Positions 25,368 to 34,238 of a DNA stretch of 45,909 nucleotides are shown piece by piece. Source of the DNA: Planctomycetaceae bacterium. Its GTDB lineage: Bacteria; Planctomycetota; Planctomycetia; Planctomycetales; Planctomycetaceae. The first letter of the stretch is position 1. Each line of letters begins with the position of its first letter. The translations under genes were made by a program, and so were the position numbers. Location: positions 1-45,909 of the forward strand of contig JANQQW010000265.1 in the NCBI GenBank assembly GCA_028284885.1, written 5' to 3'. Below the pieces are notes generated by a model. That model was not told the DNA's origin, did not search any database, and saw only the letters and a list, made by a program, of their open reading frames with translations.

Positions 25368-26306
25368 TCAGGGTGCCTCGACCGACGCTCCGTCGTTTCG
25401 AGCGCAGTAGAACTCGAGGATCGAGTCCACCCCGTTGCCGTCGTTGAACTCGATGTTCTCGCTGAGGAAGTGGACGCTGCCGTCGGCGAACAGGAACTGG
25501 GCTCCGCCGGTGTGCAGACTGCTGAACGTGGCGATGTCGTAGTCCGGGTCGGTCGTGTCGTTGATGCTCCGCACGGCACCCGCCAGCACGGCCCCCATGT
25601 TCCAGGCCGCCGGGTCGGGCACGTCGTCCGTGTTCACGTCCCCCTGCTGACCGAAGACCACCGCGGCCCCCAGCCGGACGTTGTTCCTCTCCCAAGCCCG
25701 TTCGCCCACGGCAACCGTGTTGCTCAGGCCGTCGGTGACGTCGCGGAACGCCACGCCGTCGTTCCGTCGGAACAGCCCGTTCGACCGGTACCGGCGAGGC
25801 GTCTCGACCGGGATGCCGTCGAGCGCCGCGAAGAAGTCGCTGGCGTTGCAGGCCGGATAGTTCGAGGTGGCGAGGTTCTCGCCGTCGATCGGCCGTTGCG
25901 TGTTGAGATCCGGTGCCACGTCCGACGGGCAACGGTACACCGAGAGGCGTGTCTGCATCGCCGCGAGGTCGGTCGCGTCGCTGGTGGCCGACTGCAGCGA
26001 GTTCGGGCCGGGGTTCAGCTCCTCGTACAGCGTCGAGGCCTCGACCTGCGGCAAGACGAACGTCGACCAGCCCCAGTGCACGCCGCTCGCGTCCTGCACG
26101 TAGCCGGGCGGCAGCGTCGAGTGCGTGTCGTGGTAGTTGTGCAGGGCGACGCCGAGCTGCTTCAGGTTGCTCTTGCACGACGACCGCCGCGCGGCCTCCC
26201 GCGCCTGCTGGACGGCCGGCAACAGGAGCGCGATCAGGATCGCGATGATCGCGATGACCACCAGCAGTTCGATCAACGTGAAACCGCGACGAGGCGTGGA
26301 GCGCAT
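25368..26306 (-). CDS. DUF1559 prepilin-like protein (first copy)
   Basis: 312 residues. The N-terminus is a type IV prepilin signal: [25 protein letters not shown], with cleavage expected after the Gly and methylation of the Phe. Then come the phylum-typical [10 protein letters not shown] and [17 protein letters not shown]. Near the C-terminus is the DUF1559 H-x9-DG box ([18 protein letters not shown]) followed by SENIE. Planctomycetes carry dozens of these surface proteins, presumed to be pseudopilins assembled by type II secretion-like machinery. The ATG at 26306 is chosen since upstream frame is antisense to the sulfatase. It is divergent from the sulfatase gene with 105 bp between starts. 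Confidence 0.95.
   Translation of the reverse strand: MRSTPRRGFTLIELLVVIAIIAILIALLLPAVQQAREAARRSSCKSNLKQLGVALHNYHDTHSTLPPGYVQDASGVHWGWSTFVLPQVEASTLYEELNPGPNSLQSATSDATDLAAMQTRLSVYRCPSDVAPDLNTQRPIDGENLATSNYPACNASDFFAALDGIPVETPRRYRSNGLFRRNDGVAFRDVTDGLSNTVAVGERAWERNNVRLGAAVVFGQQGDVNTDDVPDPAAWNMGAVLAGAVRSINDTTDPDYDIATFSSLHTGGAQFLFADGSVHFLSENIEFNDGNGVDSILEFYCARNDGASVEAP
26121..26285 (-). repeat. Inverted repeat copy A (DUF1559 5' region)
   Basis: 165 bp of the first DUF1559 gene closely resemble 30725-30889 of the second, in opposite orientation, with runs of over 20 identical bases. It could support recombination between the two genes. Confidence 0.7.
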
Positions 26307-26411
26307 GAGGGAGCCGTGGGGAACGTCGGGTGAAGATTGCTCGCTACTCTGGCAGGATAACCGAGAACTCCACTCGACGCGATCACGTCTCACTTGCTCT
26401 GCAGGCCCCCT

Positions 26412-27830
26412 ATGCGACTCACGTTCGCGCTGCTTCTGGTCGTTCTGCACGCACCCCTCGACGCCGCCGAGCGGCCGAACGTCGTCGTCGTGTTCGTCGA
26501 CGACATGGGCTGGGCGGACTTCTCGTGCTTCGGGAACGAGGACGTCGAGACGCAGCACGTCGACCGGCTCGCCCGGGAGGGGCTGCGGTTCGAGCAGTTC
26601 TACGTGAACTCGCCGATCTGCTCCCCCTCGCGGACGGCCCTGTCCACCGGGCAGTACCCCCAGCGTTGGCGGATCAACTCCTACCTTGCCCACCGCAAAC
26701 TGAACGAGGCCCGCGGCGTCGCCCAGTGGCTCGACCCGAAGGCCCCCATGCTGGCCCGGTTCCTCCGGGAGGCCGGCTACGCGACCGGGCACTTCGGCAA
26801 GTGGCACATGGGCGGACAGCGAGACGTCGGCGAGGCCCCGCTGATCACCGAGTACGGTTTCGACGAGTCGCTGACGAACTTCGAGGGGCTGGGGCCGCGG
26901 GTGCTGCCGCTGAAGGACGCGTACGACGGACGGCCGCCGCAGCCGCACGCCCTCGGGTCGGACAACCTCGGCCGCGGGCCGATCGTCTGGCAGGACCGCT
27001 CGGTCGTCACCCGGTCCTTCACCCGGGCAGCCGTCGCGTTCGTCAAGCACGCCGTCGACGAGAAGAAGCCGTTCTACGTCAACGTCTGGCCGGACGACGT
27101 CCACAGCCCCTTCTTCCCGCCGAAGGCCCGCAGCGGCGACGGCTCCAAACGGCAGCTCTACGAGGGCGTGCTCGACACGATGGACGAGCAACTCGGCGAG
27201 TTGTTCGACTTCGTCCGCGAGAACGAGACACTCCGCGACAGCACACTGATCCTCGTCTGCTCCGACAACGGCCCCGAACCGGGAGCCGGCTCGGCCGAGC
27301 CGTTCCGCGGCCACAAGACGATGCTGTACGAGGGCGGCGTTCGCTCCCCACTCGTCGTCTGGGGGCCGGGGCTGCTCGACGAGGACGCGGTCGGCACGGT
27401 CAACACGCAGTCGGTCTTCTCGGCCGTCGATCTGGTTCCCACCCTGCTCTCGGTGACCGGCACCCCTCTGCCGGACGACGTCGCTTTCGACGGCGAGCCG
27501 CTTCCCGACGTCCTGCTCGGCAAGAGCGACGCCTCGCGGGCGCAGCCGCTGTTCTTTCGCCGGCCGCCAGACCGGGACGCCTTCTACGGCGACCCCGACC
27601 TGCCGGATCTCGCCGCCCGCGACGGCAACTGGAAACTGCTCTGCGAGTACGACGGCACGGGCGCTGAGCTGTACGATCTCGCGAACGACCGCGGGGAGAC
27701 GAAGAACGTGGCCGCCGCGAACCCGGACGTCGTTGCCGACCTGACCAGGAAGGTCGTGAAGTGGCACGAGTCGCTGCCGCCGGACAACGGGGCGACGTTC
27801 AAGTTGCCACCACGTCGACGCAGGAACTGA
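26412..27830 (+). CDS. Formylglycine-dependent sulfatase, exported
   Basis: 472 residues from ATG 26412, which begins a clean signal peptide (hydrophobic 3-15, cleavage near DAA-E). The alkaline phosphatase-like sulfatase fold shows metal-binding Asp30/Asp31 (FVDDMGW), the modification motif [11 protein letters not shown] with Cys70 as the formylglycine site, HFGKWHMGG, and SDNGPEPG with [10 protein letters not shown]. The C-terminus has the usual [11 protein letters not shown]. It hydrolyses sulfate esters of polysaccharides in the periplasm or outside; the substrate is unknown. The maturation enzyme is not in the window. An ATG six codons upstream is possible but weaker. Stops 7 bp from the convergent GrpB gene. 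Confidence 0.95.
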   Translation: MRLTFALLLVVLHAPLDAAERPNVVVVFVDDMGWADFSCFGNEDVETQHVDRLAREGLRFEQFYVNSPICSPSRTALSTGQYPQRWRINSYLAHRKLNEARGVAQWLDPKAPMLARFLREAGYATGHFGKWHMGGQRDVGEAPLITEYGFDESLTNFEGLGPRVLPLKDAYDGRPPQPHALGSDNLGRGPIVWQDRSVVTRSFTRAAVAFVKHAVDEKKPFYVNVWPDDVHSPFFPPKARSGDGSKRQLYEGVLDTMDEQLGELFDFVRENETLRDSTLILVCSDNGPEPGAGSAEPFRGHKTMLYEGGVRSPLVVWGPGLLDEDAVGTVNTQSVFSAVDLVPTLLSVTGTPLPDDVAFDGEPLPDVLLGKSDASRAQPLFFRRPPDRDAFYGDPDLPDLAARDGNWKLLCEYDGTGAELYDLANDRGETKNVAAANPDVVADLTRKVVKWHESLPPDNGATFKLPPRRRRN

Positions 27831-27837
27831 GCCCAAC

Positions 27838-28359
27838 TCACGACTCGCGACCTCGCATCCACAAGAGTGCCCGGGTCTCGCGTTCCCGGACGAACGTGTC
27901 CTTCCCCTCCACGTACTCCTCGATGGTCGGCTGGTCGCGACCCAACTCTCGTTTCAGCGCGCAGTACGCGGCGGCCTCGTCCGGGTGGGCGATCATGTAG
28001 TCGCGAAACGCGAGGTGCCTCTCCACGCCGAGCGTTCCCGTGGCGAAGGCGTGAATCTGGTGTGTCCGCGTCCCGGTCGCGTCGTTCCGCCGAAAGTAGC
28101 GACGGCCGGGAATCCCCAGTTCCCCCATCGCCTCGTAGCCGAGTGCGACCACGGCGTCCTCGCGCTCGTCGAGTCGGTCGACTGTCGTGACCTCCAGCAG
28201 GACGTCGACGATCGGCTTCGCGTGGATGCCGGGGATCGCCGTACTGCCGACGTGGTGGACGTCGACCACCACGTCGTCCAGCGCGTCCCTCAACCGTTGG
28301 GCCTCCGCCGAGAACGCCGTTGGCCAACTCGGGTCGGGCGGGACGACGACCACTCGCAT
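27838..28359 (-). CDS. GrpB family protein (nucleotidyltransferase fold)
   Basis: 173 residues. GrpB (UPF0157) features are the opening [17 protein letters not shown], the [10 protein letters not shown] box with the GS motif of the nucleotidyltransferase fold, the acidic [16 protein letters not shown] and HQIHAF, and the ending [18 protein letters not shown]. The family's reaction is unknown; it is cytosolic. ATG at 28359 is supported by GGAG 7 nt upstream, while a GTG two codons earlier is too near. It follows the 70-residue protein gene by 18 nt. Confidence 0.9.
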   Translation of the reverse strand: MRVVVVPPDPSWPTAFSAEAQRLRDALDDVVVDVHHVGSTAIPGIHAKPIVDVLLEVTTVDRLDEREDAVVALGYEAMGELGIPGRRYFRRNDATGTRTHQIHAFATGTLGVERHLAFRDYMIAHPDEAAAYCALKRELGRDQPTIEEYVEGKDTFVRERETRALLWMRGRES

Positions 28360-28377
28360 CGGCACGCTCCAGCCGTG

Positions 28378-28590
28378 CTACTTCTCGTACACCACGACGA
28401 GCAGCACGTCCGACGGGTCGAACCGCGAGCCGCCGAGGCCCGCCTTCCCCCCATCCGGTTTGCTCTGCGGGGCGATGTTGCCGAACACGTTGACCACGTT
28501 CACGCCGGACTCCGCCAACCAGGCGTTGACCTCCGCCTCCAGCGTGGTGATCTCGGCCTCGACGGCCTTGAAGATCTTGATCTGCTGCAC
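28378..28590 (-). CDS. Small conserved-looking protein, 70 residues
   Basis: A GTG start with GAGGGG about 9 nt upstream. The sequence begins MQQIKIFKAVEAEITTLEAE, a soluble amphipathic helix, continues with VNAWLAESG, VVNVFGNIAPQ, a Gly-rich turn, and ends in a strand DVLLVVVYEK. There is no signal or membrane helix. It has the look of a small alpha/beta fold and I recall similar short planctomycete proteins, but I cannot name a family. It lies between GrpB and DUF1294 genes on the same strand with short gaps. Confidence 0.68.
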   Translation of the reverse strand: MQQIKIFKAVEAEITTLEAEVNAWLAESGVNVVNVFGNIAPQSKPDGGKAGLGGSRFDPSDVLLVVVYEK

Positions 28591-28662
28591 GAACCCGGCC
28601 CCTCTTCGGAACGATCTGGGCGAAGAATACGGAACGCCACGGCCCCGCGACAGCCCAGGTGG

Positions 28663-28944
28663 TCAGCCCCACTCGAACACGGCCAGCCCGATCGTCGCCG
28701 CAACGTGCAGGGCGACGGCAGCGAAGAACCGGACTTGGTACGAGAGCTTCCGCGTCTTGTGCCGGAATCGTCGCTGCCCGGCCCAACCACCCGGCCAGCC
28801 GCCCAGCAGGTCGAGCAGCAGCAGTCGGGACTCCGGCGTTCGCCGAGCGTCCCGAACCGCCTGCCGCTTGTCCCACCAGTAGCTCGCGAAGGAAGCGAGG
28901 CTGAGCAGCGGCACTCCGACGAGGAGATACGTGGCGAGAAGCAT
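28663..28944 (-). CDS. DUF1294 family small membrane protein
   Basis: 93 residues from ATG 28944. The family signature is clear: SYWWDKRQA, RRTPESRLLLLDLLGGWPGGWAG in broken form (RTPES, LLGGWPGG), then RRFRHKTRKLSYQ. There are two membrane helices, at about 3-20 and 72-90. The function of DUF1294 proteins is unknown, though in other bacteria they may be fused to a cold-shock domain; no such domain is here. An upstream in-frame start 19 codons earlier adds only a non-homologous stretch. Confidence 0.88.
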   Translation of the reverse strand: MLLATYLLVGVPLLSLASFASYWWDKRQAVRDARRTPESRLLLLDLLGGWPGGWAGQRRFRHKTRKLSYQVRFFAAVALHVAATIGLAVFEWG

Positions 28945-29014
28945 GGACGGAGTCTCGGGGCCCGGACGACGCGAGGGACGATACCGCGAACTCGTGTTCA
29001 ACGCGAGCTGCGCC

Positions 29015-29500
29015 TCACAGCTCTTCCGACTCCGCGTCGAACTCCCAGCTGAGGACGTCGCCCTCCGGAAGATCCTCGACCCCCGAGAGCCGCATCAGGT
29101 ACAGCAACTGAGCGCGGTGGTGCATCGAGTGCGTGATCAGATGGGCAATCGAGCCTCCCCACGTCCGCTCCACGCCGTCGCCGGGGTCGGTCCACGTCTC
29201 GTCCCATGCCCCGCGGTCGGCCACGCCCCGAGCGATCGTCGCAAACTCCTTCGCAGCCTGATCGAGTCGATCTGCCAGCTGTGCCGGCGATCGCCCTCCC
29301 CCGCGTTCGACCGGCCGACCAGCCATGCTGGCGGTCCACGCCTCCACGTTGAACACGACGTGCTCGAACGTCGCACGCAGGCTTCGATGCCCGACGTCGA
29401 ACTCGCGGTCGAGCGCCTCGTCGCCCAGCGGCTCGCACAGTCGCAGCAACTGCCTCGTCGTCCAGAGGTCGTGCCCGAGCAGTCGGTCCAAGAGGTCCAT
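29015..29500 (-). CDS. DinB-family four-helix metal protein
   Basis: 161 residues. It starts MDLLDRLLGHDLWTTRQLL, the DinB first helix. The metal-ligand His set is in FEHVVFN (helix 2) and THSMHHRAQLL (helix 4), spaced as in DinB/YfiT proteins. Such proteins bind a divalent metal and include bacillithiol- and mycothiol-dependent transferases, but most, like this one, are unassigned. AGGAAGG sits about 10 nt before the ATG. No partner is obvious nearby. Confidence 0.85.
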   Translation of the reverse strand: MDLLDRLLGHDLWTTRQLLRLCEPLGDEALDREFDVGHRSLRATFEHVVFNVEAWTASMAGRPVERGGGRSPAQLADRLDQAAKEFATIARGVADRGAWDETWTDPGDGVERTWGGSIAHLITHSMHHRAQLLYLMRLSGVEDLPEGDVLSWEFDAESEEL

Positions 29501-29673
29501 TCGTCGCTCGCCTTCCTCGAAAGCTGCCCGGAACGTCCCGGTCGGCCCGGCTCGGACACGTGACGAACCGCCGTCAGCGCATCGTCGCCGGAGTGCGTAC
29601 GCGGGTGCGTTCGGACGGATTCCGATAGACTACCGACATTCGTGGTGAGCAGACGGGCAATCGGGAGAGTTTC

Positions 29674-30282
29674 GTGTCCCAGGACAAAGACGTTCCGGGC
29701 TGGTTGTTGTGGTTCGTGGACCGACCGCTCCTCGGGCTGAGCGTGCTGCTGCTGTTGCTCGCCGCGGTGCCGATCGCCACGGTCGTCTACCTGGACCGCC
29801 GCATCGAGTCGATCAACGACTCCGAGGTGCTTCGACTGGAAGGCGAGCCGACGGCGGCCCGACCGGGGTCGGTTCCGCGAGTCGTGCGAGGGGGCGAAGT
29901 CGTCTACGTGCCGCTCTACTCCCACGTCTTCGCGGACGAGGGAAAGCGGGTCCCGTTGGCCGCAACGCTCAGTCTCCGCAACACGGACGAGGAGCACAGC
30001 CTGGTGATCTCGCGAGTGGACTACTTCGACACCGAGGGCGGTCTCGTCCGGAAGTACCTCGAAGCCCCCCTCGAGATCGGCCCGCTCGGCTCGCACGACT
30101 TCTTCGTCAAGCAGTCCGACAGCGCCGGCGGTGCCGGGGCGAACTTCCTCGTCGAGTGGGTCGCGGACGAGCCGGTCATGGCCCCGGTCGTCGAAGCCGT
30201 CATGGTCGGCCGCCAAGGCACCGGCATCACGTGCTTCGCCCGGTCGGGGGTCGTCGTCAAGCAGATCCCGCCGACCGAGTAG
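29674..30282 (+). CDS. DUF3124 membrane-anchored protein
   Basis: 202 residues from a GTG with GGGAGA 7 nt upstream. One N-terminal membrane helix (about 22-41) leads to a periplasmic domain with the DUF3124 run YVPLYSHVF, LAATLSLRNTD, VDYFDTEGGLVRKYL and GANFLVEWVADEPVMAPVVEA. The function of the family is unknown. Ends at GVVVKQIPPTE. It is followed by 412 bp without a gene, so it is probably monocistronic. Confidence 0.85.
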   Translation: MSQDKDVPGWLLWFVDRPLLGLSVLLLLLAAVPIATVVYLDRRIESINDSEVLRLEGEPTAARPGSVPRVVRGGEVVYVPLYSHVFADEGKRVPLAATLSLRNTDEEHSLVISRVDYFDTEGGLVRKYLEAPLEIGPLGSHDFFVKQSDSAGGAGANFLVEWVADEPVMAPVVEAVMVGRQGTGITCFARSGVVVKQIPPTE

Positions 30283-30694
30283 GCCCGGACACCGTCACGA
30301 CGCAGGACCAGCGGCCCCTCGCGGAGAACCGGGTTCGCAAGCCGCAGCGACCGCCGACGGCGCAGCCAACAAACCCGGCAGGACTGAGAGGATTCCCAGC
30401 AGGTTCCAGCGCTCGGTGGCGCCGAGCTGCCGCGACCGCGGCCGGAACTGCCGAATCGATCGTTGCAACTGCGCGCATTCGCCACGCGAAGCGACCCGTC
30501 GCGGCCGAGAGCCTCGGACTTCCGGGGAAAACCCGACAACTGGCCCCGAGTTTGCTCTCTCACGTCGCGGGCTTCTACCCAGTGACCGGTTCGCATTTCT
30601 GATCCCACTCTCTCGGCCGCGCGAATTCGTCGCTCGGCGTGGGGATCGGGCACGCGCGTTCGCCGAATCTGGTCAGACACTTCTGGAGGGACCG
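30283..30694. other. 412-bp intergenic region before the second DUF1559 gene
   Basis: No ORF with coding character on either strand. It should contain the DUF3124 terminator and the DUF1559 promoter. A short CGGG/CCCG stem occurs near 30533; I see no consensus promoter. A GG..GC pair near 30647 resembles a -24/-12 element but has the wrong spacing by one base. Confidence 0.5.
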
Positions 30695-31630
30695 ATGATG
30701 ACTCGTTCACAGAGTCGCCCAACCGGCTTCACGCTGATCGAACTTCTCGTCGTGATCGCGATCATCGCGATCCTGATCGCGCTCCTCCTGCCGGCCGTCC
30801 AGCAGGCGCGTGAGGCCGCTCGACGTTCGACGTGCAAGAGCAGCCTGAAGCAACTCGGCATCGCGCTCCACAACTACCACGACACCCACAGCGTCTTCCC
30901 GTACGGCAGTTTCGACAGCGGAGGGTACCACCGCCGCGACACTTGGATGCAGCAGACGCTGCCGTTCATCGAACAAGGCAACATGTACGAGCAGTACGCC
31001 GACTGGAACGGCCAGTGGGTCATGGACACGCCTCCGGCGATCAAGGATCTGCCAATCGCCCTGCTCCAGTGTGCGTCCGACCCGGCCGGCCCCGCCTTGG
31101 GCGGTGGCGGAGGCACGCGGTCCGGCGGTGACGGGTTCCAGGGCAACTACGTGACCTGTGTCGGCGACGGGGCCCACTCGTGGTCGTCGAACAACAGCGG
31201 CATGTTCTACGCCGACTCGGACACCCGGATACGAGACGTCGTCGACGGGACGTCCAACACGCTGATGGTCAGCGAGGTGATCATCCGCGGCGGCTCCGTC
31301 TCCGGCCCGAACGGCATCTCTTGGGGTGCGGGTGGCGGCTACTGGGGCGGCGGCCGGGGCGGCGGGTTCGGCTTCACGACGCTGGAAGTCCCCAACACGT
31401 CGCTCCCCGACGAGATCTACGCCTGCAAGGACGTGAACTTCCCGCGTTCCCCCTGCTCGCCGCAGACCAACTACACCGCCCCGCGAATCTACGCACGCAG
31501 CTACCACACGGGTGGCGTGCAGGCCGTCCTCGCCGACGGTTCGACGAAGTTCGTCAGCGAGAACATCGATCTCGTGACCTGGCGAGCGATGGGAACTCGC
31601 CAGGGCGGTGAAGTCGTCGAGATTCCCTGA
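30695..31630 (+). CDS. DUF1559 prepilin-like protein (second copy)
   Basis: 311 residues. It has the same prepilin signal as the first copy ([23 protein letters not shown]) followed by [10 protein letters not shown] and [17 protein letters not shown]. The middle region differs: a Gly-rich block (GGGYWGGGRGGGFGF) and a Cys pair (CKDVNFPRSPC). The C-terminal box is SYHTGGVQAVLADGSTKF then SENID. GGAGGG lies 4 nt before the first ATG and 7 nt before a second, so starting at 30698 is equally likely. A transthyretin-like lipoprotein gene follows after 20 nt, an arrangement typical of planctomycetes and suggesting joint surface function. Confidence 0.95.
   Translation: MMTRSQSRPTGFTLIELLVVIAIIAILIALLLPAVQQAREAARRSTCKSSLKQLGIALHNYHDTHSVFPYGSFDSGGYHRRDTWMQQTLPFIEQGNMYEQYADWNGQWVMDTPPAIKDLPIALLQCASDPAGPALGGGGGTRSGGDGFQGNYVTCVGDGAHSWSSNNSGMFYADSDTRIRDVVDGTSNTLMVSEVIIRGGSVSGPNGISWGAGGGYWGGGRGGGFGFTTLEVPNTSLPDEIYACKDVNFPRSPCSPQTNYTAPRIYARSYHTGGVQAVLADGSTKFVSENIDLVTWRAMGTRQGGEVVEIP
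30725..30889 (+). repeat. Inverted repeat copy B (DUF1559 5' region)
   Basis: Partner of 26121-26285 on the other strand; similarity covers the prepilin helix and the Gln-Leu-Gly-x-Ala-Leu-His-Asn region. Confidence 0.7.
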
Positions 31631-31650
31631 CCGGAGCCCCCGCCAATCCC

Positions 31651-32061
31651 ATGAGCACCCACGCCCTTCGCTGTCTCCTCGCCACGGCTTCGCTCTCCGC
31701 CTTGCTCGCCACCGGGTGTGGCGGGGACGGGCCGGAGGTCGTGCCGGTCAGCGGCAACGTGACTTGGAACGGCGATCCGATGCCGTCCGGGACGATCGTC
31801 TTCCGGCCCGCCGACGGCGTCGCACGCAGCGAGGCCGGCCAGATCGAAGAGGGCTACTACTCGCTCGACGTGCCTCCAGGAGCGAAGACCGTCGAGATCA
31901 CGGCCCGCCGCGTCGTGGAGGGAAAGTTCGACACGTCGAACCCCGGCGAGAAGGTCCCCCTGACGGAGCAGTACGTGCCGAAGGAGTACAACGCGGAGAC
32001 GACCCTCGAAGCCGACGTGGGAGACACGACCAGCTTCGACTTCTCCCTCGAAGGCTCCTGA
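31651..32061 (+). CDS. Transthyretin/carboxypeptidase-regulatory-like lipoprotein
   Basis: 136 residues. Lipoprotein signal with lipobox LATGC (Cys23). The mature part opens PVSGNVTWNGDPMPSGTIVFRP, the strand-turn-strand pattern of the small Ig-like lipoproteins found after DUF1559 genes. EGYYSLDVPPG and KTVEITARR continue the sandwich, and the last segment YVPKEYNAETTL is the common ending. It is predicted to sit on the outer-membrane inner leaflet or surface. Co-transcribed with the DUF1559 gene (20-nt gap). It ends 19 bp from the htpG stop. Confidence 0.85.
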   Translation: MSTHALRCLLATASLSALLATGCGGDGPEVVPVSGNVTWNGDPMPSGTIVFRPADGVARSEAGQIEEGYYSLDVPPGAKTVEITARRVVEGKFDTSNPGEKVPLTEQYVPKEYNAETTLEADVGDTTSFDFSLEGS

Positions 32062-32080
32062 GCCGTCGTTTGCGAACCCG

Positions 32081-34060
32081 TCACACGACGATCGACGACT
32101 TCCCTCCTGCCAACTCCTCCATGAACTTCTGCGTCCGCTCGATCGCCTCCTCGGGCTTCGGGGCGAGGCCGGCTTGCAGGAGGGCGTTCGTCAGCAACTG
32201 GCGGCTGCAGTCCTTCACGAAGGTCTCGTTGTCCGGGTTGACGACGAGTTCGCCCAGGCGACGGACGAAAGGGTGCTTCGGGTTCAGCTCGAAGGTGTGC
32301 TTGCCCATCTGGAAGTCGTCGTGCTGCGCGGCGAGCACCTTCTGAAGCTGGGTGCCGAAGCCGCCGTCGGCCGTGACGACGCAGCAGGGGCTGTCGGTCA
32401 GCCGCTTCGACACGCGGACCTCGGCCACGTCGTCACCGACGGCGTCGCGGACGACCACGAGCAGCTTCTCGAGGTTCGGGGCCGTGTCCCCCTGCTCCGT
32501 TTCGTCGCTCGACGAGTCGTCGTCCTCCGGCAGGTCGAGGTTGGCCGACTCGATGGAGACGAGGTCGTGGTCGCGGTAGCGGCCGAGGTGGTTGAAGACG
32601 AGTTCGTCGACCGGATCGACCAGGAACAGCACCTCGATCTCCTTCTTCTTGAAGATCTCGAGGTTCGGGTTCCGACGCAGGGCCGTGACGGAGGAACCGG
32701 TCGCGTAGTAGATCGGCTGTTTCTTCTCCGACGTCTCCGACGCATCACCGTCCGACTCGGCCTCCTCGGACTTCGCCTCGGCCCGGTCGACGTACTCGTC
32801 GAGCGAGACGAGCTCGTCGTCGTCAGCCGTCGACGAGTGGTAGCGAAGCAGCTTGGCGATCCGCTCGCGGTTCTCGAAGTCGCTGGCGATCCCCTCGCGG
32901 AGGACCGGGCCGAACTGCTCGACGAACGTGCGAAACGTCTCGGCGGCGTCGTCGGCCAGCTTGGCGAGGTGGTCGAGCACCTTCTTGACGAGAACCTTGC
33001 GAATCTTGCGGAAGACGGTGTCGTCCTGCAGCGCCTGCCGCGAGACGTTCAGCGGCAGGTCGTCGGAGTCGACTAGGCCGTACAGGAAGCGGAGGTACTC
33101 GGGCAGCAGTTCGCGGTTGTCGTCCTCGACGAGAATCCGCTTCGCACACAGGCTGATGCCGTGCTCGCTCTTGCCGAAGCCCATCAGCTCGAAGTTCGTC
33201 GGCGGGCAGTAGAGGATGGTGTGGAACTGCAGCGGCGAGTCGCTGGAGAGGTGCAGGTGCCACAGCGGCTTCTCGTCGCTGCCGCGGTGGGCGAGGTGCT
33301 GGTAGAAGCCGGCGTACTGCTCGTCGTCGAGCTGGCTCTTCGGCTCGACCCAGATGGGCCGCTGCTCGTTGAGCTGCTCCGGATCCGGGGCCGGCTTCCC
33401 TTCCTCTTCCGGCTCGGACTGAAGCTTGATCGGGTGCCGGACGAACGTGGAGTACTTGCGGACGATCGCCTTCAGTCGGTACGGATCGGTGAACTCGAGG
33501 AAGTCCTCCTTCAGGTGCAGCACGATGCTCGTCCCGCGGGTCTCGACGTCGGCCGGCTCGATCGTGAACGACCCGGTGCCGTCCGACTCCCACCGCAGCC
33601 CCTGCTCCGCCTGGTAGCTCTTGGTGAAGACCTCGACGCGGTCGGCCACCATGAAGGCGCTGTAGAAGCCGACGCCGAACTGGCCGATGAGCGAGAGGTC
33701 CTTGTCCGAGTCGCCGGAGAGCTTGTCGAGGAAGGCGAGTGAACCGGAGTGGGCAATGGTGCCGAGGTTCTCGACGAGTTCCTCCTCGGTCATGCCGATG
33801 CCGGTGTCGCGAACGGTGAGTGTCTTGGCCGACTTGTTGGGCGCCAGGACGATCTCGAGCGGCGTGTCGCTCTTGGCGGACTCGTCGGTGAGCTGCAGGA
33901 AGTGCATCTTGTCGAGCGCGTCGGAGGCGTTGGAGACGAGCTCGCGGAGGGTGATCTCGCGGTTCTGGTAGAGCGAGTGCGAGAGCAGGTGCAGCAGCTG
34001 CTTGATCTCGGTCTGGAACGTGAATTCCTTCCGATCGGCGGTCGCGGTCATCTTGGGCAT
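32081..34060 (-). CDS. htpG: Molecular chaperone HtpG (Hsp90)
   Basis: 659 residues. The N-terminal GHKL ATPase has FQTEIKQLLHLLSHSLY, the ATP-site Asn in ELVSNASDAL, DTGIGM and GQFGVGFYSAFMVADRV. The middle domain has FRHP-type VRHPIKL and the arginine loop RQALQDD. The C-terminal dimer domain includes KHTFELNPKHPFV. It folds client proteins in the cytoplasm. An acidic insertion (about 425-455) is somewhat long. ATG at 34060 is given; the ATG at 34051 has AGGA 8 nt upstream and may be the true start. A -24/-12 promoter lies just upstream, an uncommon control for htpG. Confidence 0.97.
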   Translation of the reverse strand: MPKMTATADRKEFTFQTEIKQLLHLLSHSLYQNREITLRELVSNASDALDKMHFLQLTDESAKSDTPLEIVLAPNKSAKTLTVRDTGIGMTEEELVENLGTIAHSGSLAFLDKLSGDSDKDLSLIGQFGVGFYSAFMVADRVEVFTKSYQAEQGLRWESDGTGSFTIEPADVETRGTSIVLHLKEDFLEFTDPYRLKAIVRKYSTFVRHPIKLQSEPEEEGKPAPDPEQLNEQRPIWVEPKSQLDDEQYAGFYQHLAHRGSDEKPLWHLHLSSDSPLQFHTILYCPPTNFELMGFGKSEHGISLCAKRILVEDDNRELLPEYLRFLYGLVDSDDLPLNVSRQALQDDTVFRKIRKVLVKKVLDHLAKLADDAAETFRTFVEQFGPVLREGIASDFENRERIAKLLRYHSSTADDDELVSLDEYVDRAEAKSEEAESDGDASETSEKKQPIYYATGSSVTALRRNPNLEIFKKKEIEVLFLVDPVDELVFNHLGRYRDHDLVSIESANLDLPEDDDSSSDETEQGDTAPNLEKLLVVVRDAVGDDVAEVRVSKRLTDSPCCVVTADGGFGTQLQKVLAAQHDDFQMGKHTFELNPKHPFVRRLGELVVNPDNETFVKDCSRQLLTNALLQAGLAPKPEEAIERTQKFMEELAGGKSSIVV

Positions 34061-34105
34061 CCTGGAGGCGGACTTCGGGCGCAGTCAGAGCTGCCTTTCC
34101 AACGA

Positions 34106-34121
34106 GGCAATCGGGGTGCCA
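34106..34121 (-). promoter_or_regulatory. Sigma-54 (RpoN) -24/-12 promoter for htpG
   Basis: The minus strand reads TGGCAC-CCCGA-TTGCC, with GG and GC separated by exactly 10 nt, matching the RpoN consensus TGGCAC-N5-TTGC. The expected start is about 35 nt before the htpG ATG, with no gene between. An enhancer-binding protein would be needed; none is in the window. Confidence 0.6.
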
Positions 34122-34209
34122 ATTCGGCTGTGGGTTCGCGTCGCGGCACAACCGGCTTTCAGAACGCCACTTGCGCGCTTCCGGGGAGGAGTCTTGAACC
34201 GCACTGGCC

Positions 34210-34224
34210 CTGCCGTTTTGGCAG
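34210..34224 (-). terminator. Small hairpin after the phosphatase gene
   Basis: CTGCC-AAAAC-GGCAG on the minus strand, 15 nt after the stop at 34239. A 5-bp stem only, without T-tract. Confidence 0.28.
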
Positions 34225-34238
34225 AAACCGTGATCGAC

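Noticed and set aside
26307-27836. Long N-terminal extension of the first DUF1559 frame
   Set aside because: The extension is antisense to the sulfatase; the prepilin signal marks the true start at 26306.
30640-30660. Second sigma-54 promoter before the DUF1559 gene
   Set aside because: GGGCACG-N4-TTCGC puts the GC one base off the needed 10-nt spacing.
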